Source: Bradyrhizobium erythrophlei
GTDB lineage: Bacteria > Pseudomonadota > Alphaproteobacteria > Rhizobiales > Xanthobacteraceae
DNA length: 64,000 nt
Assembly: GCF_900129425.1 (NCBI RefSeq)
Contig: NZ_LT670817.1
Span: 310,001-374,000, forward strand
Direction of reading: 5' to 3'
Shown here piece by piece: positions 46,140 through 54,702 of the stretch. How positions within the stretch are numbered: the stretch's first letter is position 1; each line of letters opens with the position of its first letter. A program made the position numbers and the translations under genes. The notes beneath the pieces are model-generated. The model made no database searches. It was given only the letters and a program-made list of their open reading frames with translations, and had not been told where the DNA came from.

Positions 46140-47084
46140 ATGAGCGCTCTCGCCGAGCAGTCCGTTGCCCGGACGCCACGCCGACTGGCGGTGCGATTCC
46201 GCGGGATGTCCGACAGAGCCATTGCCTGGCTGTTCATTGCGCCGACGGTGCTGCTTCTGTTGGCGATCAACATCTTCCCGCTGCTGTGGACCATCCAGCT
46301 CTCATTTACCAACTATCGCGCCAATCGCCCCAGCGCACCAATCAGGTATCTCGGTCTCGACAATTACCGCGATGTCCTGACCGACCCCGAGGTGTGGCAC
46401 GCCATGCAGGCCACTGCGCATTTCGTGCTGTGGTCGATCGCACTTGAACTGGTGCTCGGCTTCGGCCTGGCGCTCCTTGTCAACCGTCGATTTCGTGGTC
46501 ACAGTTTCTGGACCACCATCATTCTGCTGCCGATGATGCTTTCACCGGCGGTGGTCGGCAACTTCTGGACCTTTCTGCTGCAACCGCAGATCGGTTTGTT
46601 CAACAGCGCGATCGCACTCCTGACCGGCGTGGACCCGAGCTCGTTTCAAATGATCGGCGACGTGCGGCTGGCCCCCTGGTCTATCATCATGGTCGATACC
46701 TGGATGTGGACGCCCTATGTCATGCTGATCTGTCTCGCGGGGCTGCGTTCGATTCCCGATTACATCTATGAGGCGGCCGAGGTCGATCGCGCGTCGCCCT
46801 GGCGGCAATTCTGGTCGATCACGCTACCGATGGTGATGCCGTTTCTGATGCTCGCGATCCTGTTTCGCGCCATCGAAAACTTCAAGATGTTCGACATGGT
46901 CAATCTGCTCACCTCGGGTGGCCCAGGGTCGACCACGGAGGTTGCCTCGATCACCTTGAAGCGCGAGGCGTTCGAGAAATGGCGCACCGGCTATTCGTCG
47001 GCGCTGGCGATCATTCTCTTCGTCACTGTCTTTGGTGTCGCCAATATCTATGTAAAAGCCCTCAACCGGGTGAAACAGCGATGA
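46140..47084 (+). CDS. Carbohydrate ABC permease, first subunit (MalF-like family)
   Basis: 314 residues from the ATG at 46140 (AGGG upstream); a GTG at 46122 is an alternative. Six membrane helices, with LLALNIFPLLWTIQLSFTNY-like TM1 and the coupling loop YEAAEVDRASPWRQFWSITL. It overlaps the second permease by 4 bp. Confidence 0.92.
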   Translation: MSALAEQSVARTPRRLAVRFRGMSDRAIAWLFIAPTVLLLLAINIFPLLWTIQLSFTNYRANRPSAPIRYLGLDNYRDVLTDPEVWHAMQATAHFVLWSIALELVLGFGLALLVNRRFRGHSFWTTIILLPMMLSPAVVGNFWTFLLQPQIGLFNSAIALLTGVDPSSFQMIGDVRLAPWSIIMVDTWMWTPYVMLICLAGLRSIPDYIYEAAEVDRASPWRQFWSITLPMVMPFLMLAILFRAIENFKMFDMVNLLTSGGPGSTTEVASITLKREAFEKWRTGYSSALAIILFVTVFGVANIYVKALNRVKQR

Positions 47085-48034
47085 GCATGCCCTCCAGCGC
47101 GCACTCCGTGGCCGAGCCGTCGCAATGGTCGAAGCGGATCGCGTCGTTGATTGTCGCCACCTACGCGATCGTGACCATTCTGCCGTTACTCTGGATATTT
47201 CTCACGGGATTCAAGACACCCCCTGATTCGATCGCCTATCCGCCGAAGATTCTGTTCGAGCCTTCGGTCGAGGGATACGTCAACCTGTTCACGACGCGCT
47301 CGCGGCAGACGCCGGAATTTCTGGCCAGCCTGCCCCCGCCGCAGACCTGGTACGAGCGTCTCGTGCGTTCCCGCAATATGGTGATCGGAGGACCCTCGAA
47401 GGTGGTGCCGCGCTTTGTGAACTCGATGGTGATCGGCTTCGGCTCGACCTTTCTTGCCGTGTGCTTCGGCACCATCGCCGCCTACGCGTTCTCGCGCTTC
47501 CGCGTGCCGCTCGCCGACGATCTGTTGTTCTTCATCCTGTCGACACGGATGATGCCCCCGATCGCGGTTGCGATCCCGATCTATCTGATGTTCCGGAACC
47601 TCGGGCTCACCGACACCAAGCTCGGGATGATCCTGCTCTACACCGCGGTGAATGTCTCTCTGGCGGTATGGCTGTTGAAGGGATTCATGGATGAGATTCC
47701 GCGCGAATACGAAGAGGCCGCGATGGTCGACGGCTACACGCGCCTGCAGGCATTTTTCAAGGTGGTGCTTCCGCAGGCGACAACCGGCATCGCGGCGACC
47801 GCGATCTTCTGTCTGATCTTCGCCTGGAACGAATATGCCTTCGCGGTTCTGCTCACCAGCGGCGACGCGCAAACGATGCCGCCTTTCATTCCCTTCATCA
47901 TCGGCGAGGGTGGACAGGACTGGCCCGCGGTCGCCGCCGCGACCACGCTGTTTTTCATCCCGATCCTGTGCTTCACCATTCTCTTGCGCCGCCATCTCTT
48001 GCGCGGCATCACCTTCGGGGCGGTGCGCAAATGA
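47081..48034 (+). CDS. Carbohydrate ABC permease, second subunit (MalG-like family)
   Basis: 317 residues from the ATG at 47081. TM1 is followed by a long periplasmic loop (about 45-105) with RSRQTPEFLASLPPPQTWYE. Coupling loop is YEEAAMVDGYTRLQAFFKVV, and FILSTRMMPPIAVAIPIYLM is typical. Overlaps both neighbours as ATGA. Confidence 0.92.
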   Translation: MSMPSSAHSVAEPSQWSKRIASLIVATYAIVTILPLLWIFLTGFKTPPDSIAYPPKILFEPSVEGYVNLFTTRSRQTPEFLASLPPPQTWYERLVRSRNMVIGGPSKVVPRFVNSMVIGFGSTFLAVCFGTIAAYAFSRFRVPLADDLLFFILSTRMMPPIAVAIPIYLMFRNLGLTDTKLGMILLYTAVNVSLAVWLLKGFMDEIPREYEEAAMVDGYTRLQAFFKVVLPQATTGIAATAIFCLIFAWNEYAFAVLLTSGDAQTMPPFIPFIIGEGGQDWPAVAAATTLFFIPILCFTILLRRHLLRGITFGAVRK

Positions 48035-48234
48035 CGGAAAAAATCGCGCGCCCCGTACCGGGATGGCCGCGTTGGCTCCGCCGCGGCCCCTGCGAAACGA
48101 TAGCGATGGCACTGATCGGCCTTGGAGTCGTGATGCTGATGCAGCCGCTCTCGCTGATCCTCTACAGCTACTCCTTCGTCACGATCCTGGCCGGGACGCT
48201 GGGGTTTGTGATCGTCAGTCATTTTCCGGATTGA
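48031..48234 (+). CDS. Small two-helix membrane protein within the importer operon
   Basis: 67 residues: charged N-terminus (MTEKIARPVPGWPRWLRRGP) and two hydrophobic helices, ETIAMALIGLGVVMLMQPLS and VTILAGTLGFVIVSHF. The start overlaps the permease stop as ATGA and the ATPase gene begins 6 bp after its stop, so it is embedded in the transporter operon. Glycerol ABC importers of rhizobia also carry a small membrane protein (GlpU, DUF2160); this may be an analogue, though I cannot show homology. Confidence 0.7.
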   Translation: MTEKIARPVPGWPRWLRRGPCETIAMALIGLGVVMLMQPLSLILYSYSFVTILAGTLGFVIVSHFPD

Positions 48235-48240
48235 GCGGCT

Positions 48241-49338
48241 ATGGCACAGATCAAGGTCGAGAGCGTCGCCAAGACATTCGGAACGTTTGCCGCCGTCAAA
48301 GGCGTCAACTTCACGGTCGATCACGGCTCGTTCCTCGTCATTCTCGGACCCTCTGGCTGCGGCAAGACGACGACATTGCGCATGATCGCGGGACTGGAAC
48401 TGCCGAGCTCCGGCCGCATTCTGCTCGATGGCGAGGACGTCACCGCCTTGCCGGCTTCGGCGCGGGACATTTCATTCGTGTTTCAGTTATTCGCACTCTA
48501 TCCGCACATGAATGTGCGCCAGAATATCGGCTTTCCCCTGCGATGTCAGAATTATGCGCGCGCCGAAATCAGGCGAAGCGTTGAGGAAACGGCGAAACTG
48601 CTCCGGATCGATCATCTGCTGGAGCGCCGGATCGGCGGGCTCTCCGGCGGCGACCGGCAGCGCGTTGCGCTTGGCCGCGCCATCGTGCGCCGGCCCAAGG
48701 CGTTTCTCATGGACGAGCCGCTCGGCGCACTCGACTCGGAGTTTCGCAGGTTGATGTGCGGCGAGCTGCGCGAGCTGCATGACCGCATCGACGCGACCAC
48801 CATCTACATCACCCACGACCAGCTTGAGGCGATGGCGATGGCGGACCGTATCGTCATCATGAATCAGGGCCGGGTCGAGCAGATCGGCACGCCTCAGGAG
48901 ATCTACGATCGGCCCAACACGATGTTCGTGGCCGACTTTATCGGTGCGCCGCCGATGAGCTTTCTCGGCGTCCAGACCTCGCTGCGGCGTGGCGATCGCA
49001 GCATCAGGATCGACGCCGCCGCCGTCGAAATGCCGGAGTTGTTCGAAAATCGTGCCGAGGGCAAGTTCGCGCTTGGGGTGCGGCCCGAGAATGTGTCGTT
49101 CGCAGATAGCTCGCCGCTGCGAGGCCGCGTGATTGGCGCCGAATATCTCGGCACCACGCAAATCGTCACCGTGGACACGGCCCACGGCCGGGTGAAGGCG
49201 CGATTGCCGTCAGGCCAGGCGGTTCGGGTCGGCGAGCAGGTGGGTCTCGCGTTGCGGCCGGACAGGCTCTCTTTGTTCGACGCCATCAGCGGGCAGGCGC
49301 TGTCTTCCGCGCTTCACACGGGAGGCGTCCGTGGCTGA
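48241..49338 (+). CDS. Carbohydrate ABC ATPase 1 (MalK/UgpC type)
   Basis: 365 residues with nucleotide-binding domain and C-terminal TOBE/MalK-like regulatory domain. Walker A GPSGCGKT, Q-loop SFVFQLFALYPHMNVRQNIG, signature LSGGDRQR, Walker B FLMDEPLGALD, H-loop THDQLEAM. The Q-loop has LFALYPH where QxxLYPH is more usual, a small divergence. It overlaps the second ATPase gene by 8 bp. Confidence 0.93.
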   Translation: MAQIKVESVAKTFGTFAAVKGVNFTVDHGSFLVILGPSGCGKTTTLRMIAGLELPSSGRILLDGEDVTALPASARDISFVFQLFALYPHMNVRQNIGFPLRCQNYARAEIRRSVEETAKLLRIDHLLERRIGGLSGGDRQRVALGRAIVRRPKAFLMDEPLGALDSEFRRLMCGELRELHDRIDATTIYITHDQLEAMAMADRIVIMNQGRVEQIGTPQEIYDRPNTMFVADFIGAPPMSFLGVQTSLRRGDRSIRIDAAAVEMPELFENRAEGKFALGVRPENVSFADSSPLRGRVIGAEYLGTTQIVTVDTAHGRVKARLPSGQAVRVGEQVGLALRPDRLSLFDAISGQALSSALHTGGVRG

Positions 49339-50368
49339 GGTCGCGCTCGTGGATGTCAGCAAGAGCTTCGGCGCCGTCGAGGCGGTCCGTGGTCTTTCGC
49401 TCTCCATCGCGGACGGCGAATTTGTCGTGCTGCTTGGTCCGACGGGTGCGGGAAAGACCACGACGCTGCGCTTGATCGCCGGTCTGGAGCGCCCCGACCG
49501 GGGCAATGTGGTGATCCAGCGGCGCGACGTCACGGACGAAATGCCGGCCGAACGCGATGTGGCGTTTGTGTTTCAGCAATATTCACTTTATCCCCATCTG
49601 ACGGTCTACGACAATCTGGCCTTTCCATTGCGTTCTCCGGCGCGGCGCATGAGCGTGCAAGCCATTCGCCGCCGGATCCAGCAGGTGGCGGAACTGCTTC
49701 ACATCGAAGGCAAGCTTGATAATCGGGCTACCGCTCTTTCTGGCGGCGAGATGCAGCGGGTTGCCATCGGCCGCGCGCTGGTTCGCGAGCCCGCGGTTTA
49801 TTTGATGGACGAGCCGCTGTCCTCGCTGGATGCCAAGCTTCGCGCGGAATTGCGCCTCGAGCTCAAGCGCATCCAGCGCGAGCTGGGAACGACGATCATC
49901 TATGTGACGCACGACCAGATCGAGGCCATGACGATGGCGGACCGGATCGGCGTGATGAACGAGGGGGAGATGATCCAGCTTGGCACCCCGCGGGAGATCT
50001 ACGAGCAGCCCAACAGCGCCTATGTGGCGAGTCGGCTCGGCACCCCCATCATCAACCTCATTCCAGCCGAGCTTTTGGGCGGCGATACGGTGCCACCGAA
50101 CGCGCGAACCGTGGGCTTGCGGACCGAGCATATCAGGATCTCCTCGGCGGATCGTCACGGCCCCCACGCCCGCGTCCACTGGGTGGAACACCTCGGCGAT
50201 CAGAACCACGTTCATCTCAAGCTCGCCGACCATTCGCTGGTAACGCTGGCCGACCCGGCCCAGCCGCTCAAGGCAGGCGACGAAGTTTCGCTCGAATTTT
50301 CCGAACCGCTTTATTTCGACCAGGCCGGCAACCGGGTCGGCGCCGACGGATTGCGGGGGCATGCATGA
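49331..50368 (+). CDS. Carbohydrate ABC ATPase 2 (MalK/UgpC type)
   Basis: 345 residues, start GTG at 49331. Walker A GPTGAGKT, QQYSLYPHLTVYDN, signature LSGGEMQR, Walker B YLMDEPLSSLD, H-loop THDQIEAM, then a shorter OB-type tail. It differs clearly from ATPase 1 (for example in the Walker A loop), so the transporter probably uses an ATPase heterodimer, as in the rhizobial glycerol importer GlpST. Its stop overlaps the dhaL start. Confidence 0.93.
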   Translation: MAEVALVDVSKSFGAVEAVRGLSLSIADGEFVVLLGPTGAGKTTTLRLIAGLERPDRGNVVIQRRDVTDEMPAERDVAFVFQQYSLYPHLTVYDNLAFPLRSPARRMSVQAIRRRIQQVAELLHIEGKLDNRATALSGGEMQRVAIGRALVREPAVYLMDEPLSSLDAKLRAELRLELKRIQRELGTTIIYVTHDQIEAMTMADRIGVMNEGEMIQLGTPREIYEQPNSAYVASRLGTPIINLIPAELLGGDTVPPNARTVGLRTEHIRISSADRHGPHARVHWVEHLGDQNHVHLKLADHSLVTLADPAQPLKAGDEVSLEFSEPLYFDQAGNRVGADGLRGHA

Positions 50369-50979
50369 TGATCGACCGCCAGGCTCGCAAGCTTCTATTT
50401 GAGACTGTGGCGCAGCGCGTCATCGCGAGCGCCGATGAACTTACCGATCTCGACCGCGCCATCGGCGACGGCGATCACGGGACCAACATGCGCCGTGGCT
50501 TCGAAGCCGTGCTGGCTGCGGTCGATGAACTCTCCGCCAAGAATCTTGGCGAGTCTCTGAGGGGCGTGGGCACGACCCTAGTCATGAAGGTCGGCGGCGC
50601 GTCCGGCCCGCTTTACGGGACATTATTCATGTCGCTCGGCAAGTCGCTGAACGATGAAGTGAGCCGCAAGCAGGCGGCCGACGCCTTCGCTGCCGCGGTC
50701 GACGCGGTCAAGGCGCGGGGAAAGTCCGATGTCGGTCAAAAGACTATGCTCGACGTTCTGTTTCCCGTGCTCGAAGTCCTGCGCGAAGGTGGAGACGGGT
50801 TGCCGCTACGCCTGAAGGAGACAGCAAGGGCAGCGGCGGAAAAAACCATCCCGATGCGGGCGATCCGCGGGCGCGCGTCGTTTCTGGGCGAGCGCAGCGT
50901 CGGTCACATGGATCCCGGCGCACGATCGTCCGCGTTGATCGTCGACGCGGTCGCAGACGTCATGGAAGGGATAGAATGA
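50365..50979 (+). CDS. dhaL: Dihydroxyacetone-type kinase, ADP-binding subunit DhaL
   Basis: 204 residues. DhaL holds ADP with two Mg ions and passes phosphate from DhaM to the substrate on DhaK. The Mg/ADP ligands Asp30, Asp35 and Asp37 (LDRAIGDGDHGTNM) are all present, followed by GGASGPLYG and GERSVGHMDPGA. It is standalone as in PTS-dependent systems, not fused as in ATP-dependent kinases. Overlaps ATPase 2 and dhaM by 4 bp each. Confidence 0.93.
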   Translation: MMIDRQARKLLFETVAQRVIASADELTDLDRAIGDGDHGTNMRRGFEAVLAAVDELSAKNLGESLRGVGTTLVMKVGGASGPLYGTLFMSLGKSLNDEVSRKQAADAFAAAVDAVKARGKSDVGQKTMLDVLFPVLEVLREGGDGLPLRLKETARAAAEKTIPMRAIRGRASFLGERSVGHMDPGARSSALIVDAVADVMEGIE

Positions 50980-51368
50980 GCGAAAATGTTGGAATCGTCA
51001 TTGTCTCTCACTCAGCCGACGTCGCCCGCGGCACCGCGCTCATGGTTGAGCAGATGGTCGGCCGCGAAGTCCCGCTCGGCTGGTGCGGCGGAGACCCGGG
51101 TGGCGGATTGGGCACCAGCGTCGAAGCGATCATGAAAGCGATTAATCAGGCGTGGTCGGAGCGCGGCGTTGCCATTTTGGTCGACCTTGGCGGCGCGGAA
51201 ACCAACAGCGAGATGGCGATAGAAATGTTGCCCGAGGAGCGCCGCGGCCGCGTCGTCGTTTGCAACGCCCCTGTTGTCGAAGGGGCCGTGATGGCCGCGA
51301 CCGAAGCAGCGTCCGGCGCAACGCTTGAGGCTGTGCGTCGCACCGCCGAAGAATTGACGCCGGTCTGA
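50976..51368 (+). CDS. dhaM: Phosphotransfer subunit DhaM (EIIA-Man domain only)
   Basis: 130 residues, a single EIIA-mannose-type domain with the phospho-acceptor His12 in VIVSHSADVARG; ILVDLGGAETNSEMAIEML is the family core. In enterobacteria DhaM is fused to HPr and a truncated enzyme I; here those functions are separate genes immediately downstream. It would shuttle phosphate from HPr to ADP on DhaL. Confidence 0.93.
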   Translation: MSENVGIVIVSHSADVARGTALMVEQMVGREVPLGWCGGDPGGGLGTSVEAIMKAINQAWSERGVAILVDLGGAETNSEMAIEMLPEERRGRVVVCNAPVVEGAVMAATEAASGATLEAVRRTAEELTPV

Positions 51369-51383
51369 TGCGGGGCGAACGCG

Positions 51384-51665
51384 ATGAATAAGCATCAAGC
51401 ATCAGTGCTAATGCGACATGAGGTGGGCTTGCATGCCCGGCCCTCGGTCAAGCTGACCAAGCTTGCGAAAGCCTTTGAATCCCGAATCGATCTTGGTTTG
51501 TCGCCCGATGGCCCTTGGGTCGACGCCAAGAGCATTGTCAAGGTCATGGCGACAAAAGCGCCGAAGGATTCGACGATTTATTTTCGGGCTGAGGGAGCCG
51601 ATGCGAAGGTGGCGCTGGAAGCGCTGGTGACGCTGGTCGACGGAGATTTTCAGGATGGACGATAA
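51384..51665 (+). CDS. HPr-type phosphocarrier protein
   Basis: 93 residues; the active-site His17 lies in EVGLHARPSVKLTKLA. VDAKSIVKVMATKAP contains the serine at the position of the regulatory Ser46. It is encoded 15 bp after dhaM and overlaps enzyme I by 11 bp, so it is almost certainly the dedicated carrier between enzyme I and DhaM rather than the general nitrogen-PTS HPr. Confidence 0.93.
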   Translation: MNKHQASVLMRHEVGLHARPSVKLTKLAKAFESRIDLGLSPDGPWVDAKSIVKVMATKAPKDSTIYFRAEGADAKVALEALVTLVDGDFQDGR

Positions 51666-53265
51666 GTCGCATCGCGCGGTGCGTCGCGTCCAGGGGCGGT
51701 CCGCTGCCCCCGGGATTGCGTTGGGTCCGCTCCTGCGCCTGGCTCCGGCGAAACACGATGCCCGCCAGCATCGATCCGTGGCCGAGGAACACCAGGCCCT
51801 TGTCGACGCGCTTGCAGCGTCGCAAGAGGCGCTCGGCTTGCTCGCGGGCGACGCAGGAGATGCTGACGCGGAAGCCATTCTCGCTTTTCAGATGGCCCTG
51901 CTCGAGGACGACAATCTAACGGCGCCAGCATTCACGTTGATCGCGCAGGGCGAGGTCGCTAGTCGGGCATGGAGCGCCGCGATTGATCCAGAGATCGCCT
52001 CCTATGAGGAGGCCAGCGATTCTTATTTCCGCGCGCGGGCTTCCGACTTGCGCGACCTTCGCGATCGCGTGCTGCGGTATCTGGCGGGTGAATGCGAACA
52101 GATCGTGCCATCAGGGGTGATCGTTGCGGCAGACGACATGCCGCCGTCGACGTTCCTGGCCACCGATTGGCGGGACGGCGGGGTGGTATTGCGCCGGGGC
52201 AGTCCCTCGAGCCACGTCGCCATTCTCGCGAGGTCGCGGGGCGTACCAATGATCGTGGGGGTGGATGTCGATCATCTAGGGGATGGCAGCGACGTGCTGC
52301 TCGATGGCGACGCGGGGACTCTCATTATTGATCCCGACGCCGAGATGCGGGCGATCTTTTATCAGCGCCGTGCCGAACAGTCCGCGGTTCGGCAGGCCGG
52401 TACTTCGTTGCGGGGCCCTGCATTTACCGCGAGCGGCGAACGGGTTCGGGTCATGATCAATGTCACCGGCCTTGCCGAACTCAGCAGGCTCAATCCTGCA
52501 GAGGTCGACGGGATTGGCCTGATGCGAACCGAGTTTCTGTTTCAGGGCCGTGAAAATCTTCCGACCGAGGAAGAGCAATATCAGATCTACAGGCGCATGC
52601 TCGAATGGGCCGCCGGCAAGCCGGTGACCATGCGCACGCTTGACGCCGGCGGCGACAAGCCGATCAAGGGGTTGACGCAAGCCGGCGGCATCAACCCATT
52701 CCTCGGCGTGCGTGGCGTGCGGTTGTCATTGCGGAATCTAGACGTATTCCGTGCGCAGTTGCGGGCGCTGGCCCGTGCTGCGGTAGCCGGAAATCTCAAG
52801 GTGATGATTCCGATGGTCACGGTGCCGGAGGAGCTTGACCGCTGCCGAGCGCTGCTCGAAGAGGCCCGTGAGGAGCTGCGGCGCGAGGGGCAAGTCGCGC
52901 AGATGCCGCCGCTGGGTATGATGGTCGAGGTGCCGGCGGCGGCACTCGCCATCGAGGATTTCAATGCAGATTTCTTCTCCATCGGCAGCAACGATCTGAT
53001 CCAGTATGTTGCGGCCGCGAGTCGGGACGAACCGCAACTCGCCGATCTTGCCCGTCCCTCCCGTGCGGTGTTCAACCTGATCGGGCATGTCGTGAAATAT
53101 GCCGATAGCTCGGGGCGCGAAACCAGCCTGTGCGGCGATCTCGCGGGCGATCCCGAACAGGTCGCAGCGCTTCTCGACCAGGGCCTGCGCACCTTTTCGG
53201 TGGTGCCCGGCGCGCTCGGGCCGGTGAGGGCTGCAATCGCCCGTTATTCCGGCGTCACCGCATGA
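51655..53265 (+). CDS. PTS enzyme I (PEP-protein phosphotransferase)
   Basis: 536 residues, close to the 570 of E. coli enzyme I and without a GAF domain. Phospho-His187 is in GSPSSHVAILARSRGVP; the PEP site includes GLMRTEFLF, MRTLDAGGDKP and the late FFSIGSNDLIQYV; Cys493 is in SLCGDLAGDP. The canonical GGxTSH and CGE are GSPSSH and CGD here, conservative changes that suggest specialisation. It feeds HPr and DhaM from phosphoenolpyruvate. Confidence 0.93.
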   Translation: MDDKSHRAVRRVQGRSAAPGIALGPLLRLAPAKHDARQHRSVAEEHQALVDALAASQEALGLLAGDAGDADAEAILAFQMALLEDDNLTAPAFTLIAQGEVASRAWSAAIDPEIASYEEASDSYFRARASDLRDLRDRVLRYLAGECEQIVPSGVIVAADDMPPSTFLATDWRDGGVVLRRGSPSSHVAILARSRGVPMIVGVDVDHLGDGSDVLLDGDAGTLIIDPDAEMRAIFYQRRAEQSAVRQAGTSLRGPAFTASGERVRVMINVTGLAELSRLNPAEVDGIGLMRTEFLFQGRENLPTEEEQYQIYRRMLEWAAGKPVTMRTLDAGGDKPIKGLTQAGGINPFLGVRGVRLSLRNLDVFRAQLRALARAAVAGNLKVMIPMVTVPEELDRCRALLEEAREELRREGQVAQMPPLGMMVEVPAAALAIEDFNADFFSIGSNDLIQYVAAASRDEPQLADLARPSRAVFNLIGHVVKYADSSGRETSLCGDLAGDPEQVAALLDQGLRTFSVVPGALGPVRAAIARYSGVTA

Positions 53266-53681
53266 GCACGCAAGCAACGCCGGAAAACGCTCAAGGCTTG
53301 ATCGCGGCCTACAAGGCCATCCTTCGCGATGTGCTGGATCGGCGTCCCTCCGGCATGCGCCAGCGCCTGGCCGAAGCGCTCGGCAAGAACCGCAGTTTCA
53401 TCACGCAGATTGCCAACCCGGCCTATCAGACGCCGATCCCGGCCCAGCACGTTCACGCCATCACTCAGGTCTGTCATTTCTCGGTGCAGGAGCGGGACAA
53501 GTTTCTCGACGCCTATCACCGCGCGCATCCGCGCCGGCTGCTTCTGCTCAAGGAGCGGGAGCGGAGTCGGCGACTGCTGCTGATGCTGCCTGATCTTGGC
53601 TCGGAACAAAAGAACCACAAGCTGGACTCGCTTCTCAGTGAGTTCGCGGAGAAAGTTGCAAGGCTGATCGAGGAAAACTGA
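53262..53681 (+). CDS. HTH-like protein inside the Dha operon
   Basis: 139 residues from the ATG at 53262, overlapping the enzyme I stop as ATGA. The N-terminal half reads like an XRE-type helix-turn-helix (MRQRLAEALGKNRSFITQIA then NPAYQTPIPAQHVHAITQVC), followed by a strongly basic helix (HPRRLLLLKERERSRRLLLM) and a charged helical tail. I do not know a named family. Placement between enzyme I and DhaK suggests it regulates the operon or couples PTS state to transcription; this is inference. Confidence 0.65.
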   Translation: MSTQATPENAQGLIAAYKAILRDVLDRRPSGMRQRLAEALGKNRSFITQIANPAYQTPIPAQHVHAITQVCHFSVQERDKFLDAYHRAHPRRLLLLKERERSRRLLLMLPDLGSEQKNHKLDSLLSEFAEKVARLIEEN

Positions 53682-53712
53682 CGCCGAAGCAACGAGACAC
53701 GAGGAGAGCGCC

Positions 53713-54702
53713 ATGAAGAAACTGATCAACGCCGTCGAGGACGTGGTGAGCGAAAGTCTTGCCGGATTCTGCGCAGCGCATTCCGACATCGTGCGCATGG
53801 GGGATTCTGCGCCATTCGTGCAACGCCGGCATTCCAAGCCCGGCAAGGTGGCCCTTGTGTCGGGCGGTGGCTCCGGACACGAGCCGCTTCACGCGGGCTT
53901 CGTCGGGCACGGTATGCTGGATGCCGCCTGTCCCGGTCAGGTTTTTACGTCACCGACGCCCGATCTCATTCTCGCCGCCGCCGAGGCCGCCGACACCGGC
54001 GGTGGTGTGTTGTTCATTGTCAAGAATTACGAGGGCGACGTCATGAACTTCGACATGGCGCGCGAGATGACGGGAAAATCAGTGGCGACCGTGATTACCG
54101 ATGACGACGTGGCGGTGGAAAAATCGACCTTTTCGACCGGGCGGCGCGGCGTTGCCGGCACGCTGATCGTGGAGAAAATTTTAGGTGCGGCTGCCGAAGA
54201 GGGACGCAACCTCGCCGTCCTGAGGGCTCTGGGCGATCGCGTCAACGCGGCGACGCGCTCGATCGGAATCGCATTGACGAGCTGCACGGTTCCCGCGGCC
54301 GGCAAACCGACCTTCGACCTCGCCGAGGACGAGATGGAGGTCGGTGTTGGCATCCATGGAGAGCCGGGACGCCGCCGCGTCAAACTCAGGCCGGCTGCCG
54401 AGATCGCGGCAGAAATGGTCAACGCCATCACCGCCGATCTGGGCGCGCGAGCGCGCGGTGAAGTTATTCTATTGGTCAACGGCTTCGGGGCAACGCCGCT
54501 TTCGGAGCTTTATCTGATGTACGATGCTGTACGCAGGCTGTTCGAATTGGCCGGCAGCGTTGTTGCCCGGTCCCTCGTAGGCAATTTTGTTACGTCGCTC
54601 GATATGGCAGGTTGCTCAGTGACGGTAACGGTCCTTGACGAGGAGATGAAACGTCTCTGGGACGCGCCCGTTTGCACATCGGCTTTGCGCTGGGGAATGT
54701 AG
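53713..54702 (+). CDS. dhaK: Dihydroxyacetone-type kinase, substrate-binding subunit DhaK
   Basis: 329 residues. The ketose is bound covalently as a hemiaminal to His215 (GVGIHGEPG); His56 (GGGSGHEPL) and Asp109 (NYEGDVMNF) match the E. coli catalytic residues. DhaK-like proteins are known to phosphorylate dihydroxyacetone, and some relatives act on erythrulose or related ketoses, so the true substrate is open. A 31-bp gap with AGGAGAG precedes it. Last gene of the operon. Confidence 0.93.
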   Translation: MKKLINAVEDVVSESLAGFCAAHSDIVRMGDSAPFVQRRHSKPGKVALVSGGGSGHEPLHAGFVGHGMLDAACPGQVFTSPTPDLILAAAEAADTGGGVLFIVKNYEGDVMNFDMAREMTGKSVATVITDDDVAVEKSTFSTGRRGVAGTLIVEKILGAAAEEGRNLAVLRALGDRVNAATRSIGIALTSCTVPAAGKPTFDLAEDEMEVGVGIHGEPGRRRVKLRPAAEIAAEMVNAITADLGARARGEVILLVNGFGATPLSELYLMYDAVRRLFELAGSVVARSLVGNFVTSLDMAGCSVTVTVLDEEMKRLWDAPVCTSALRWGM

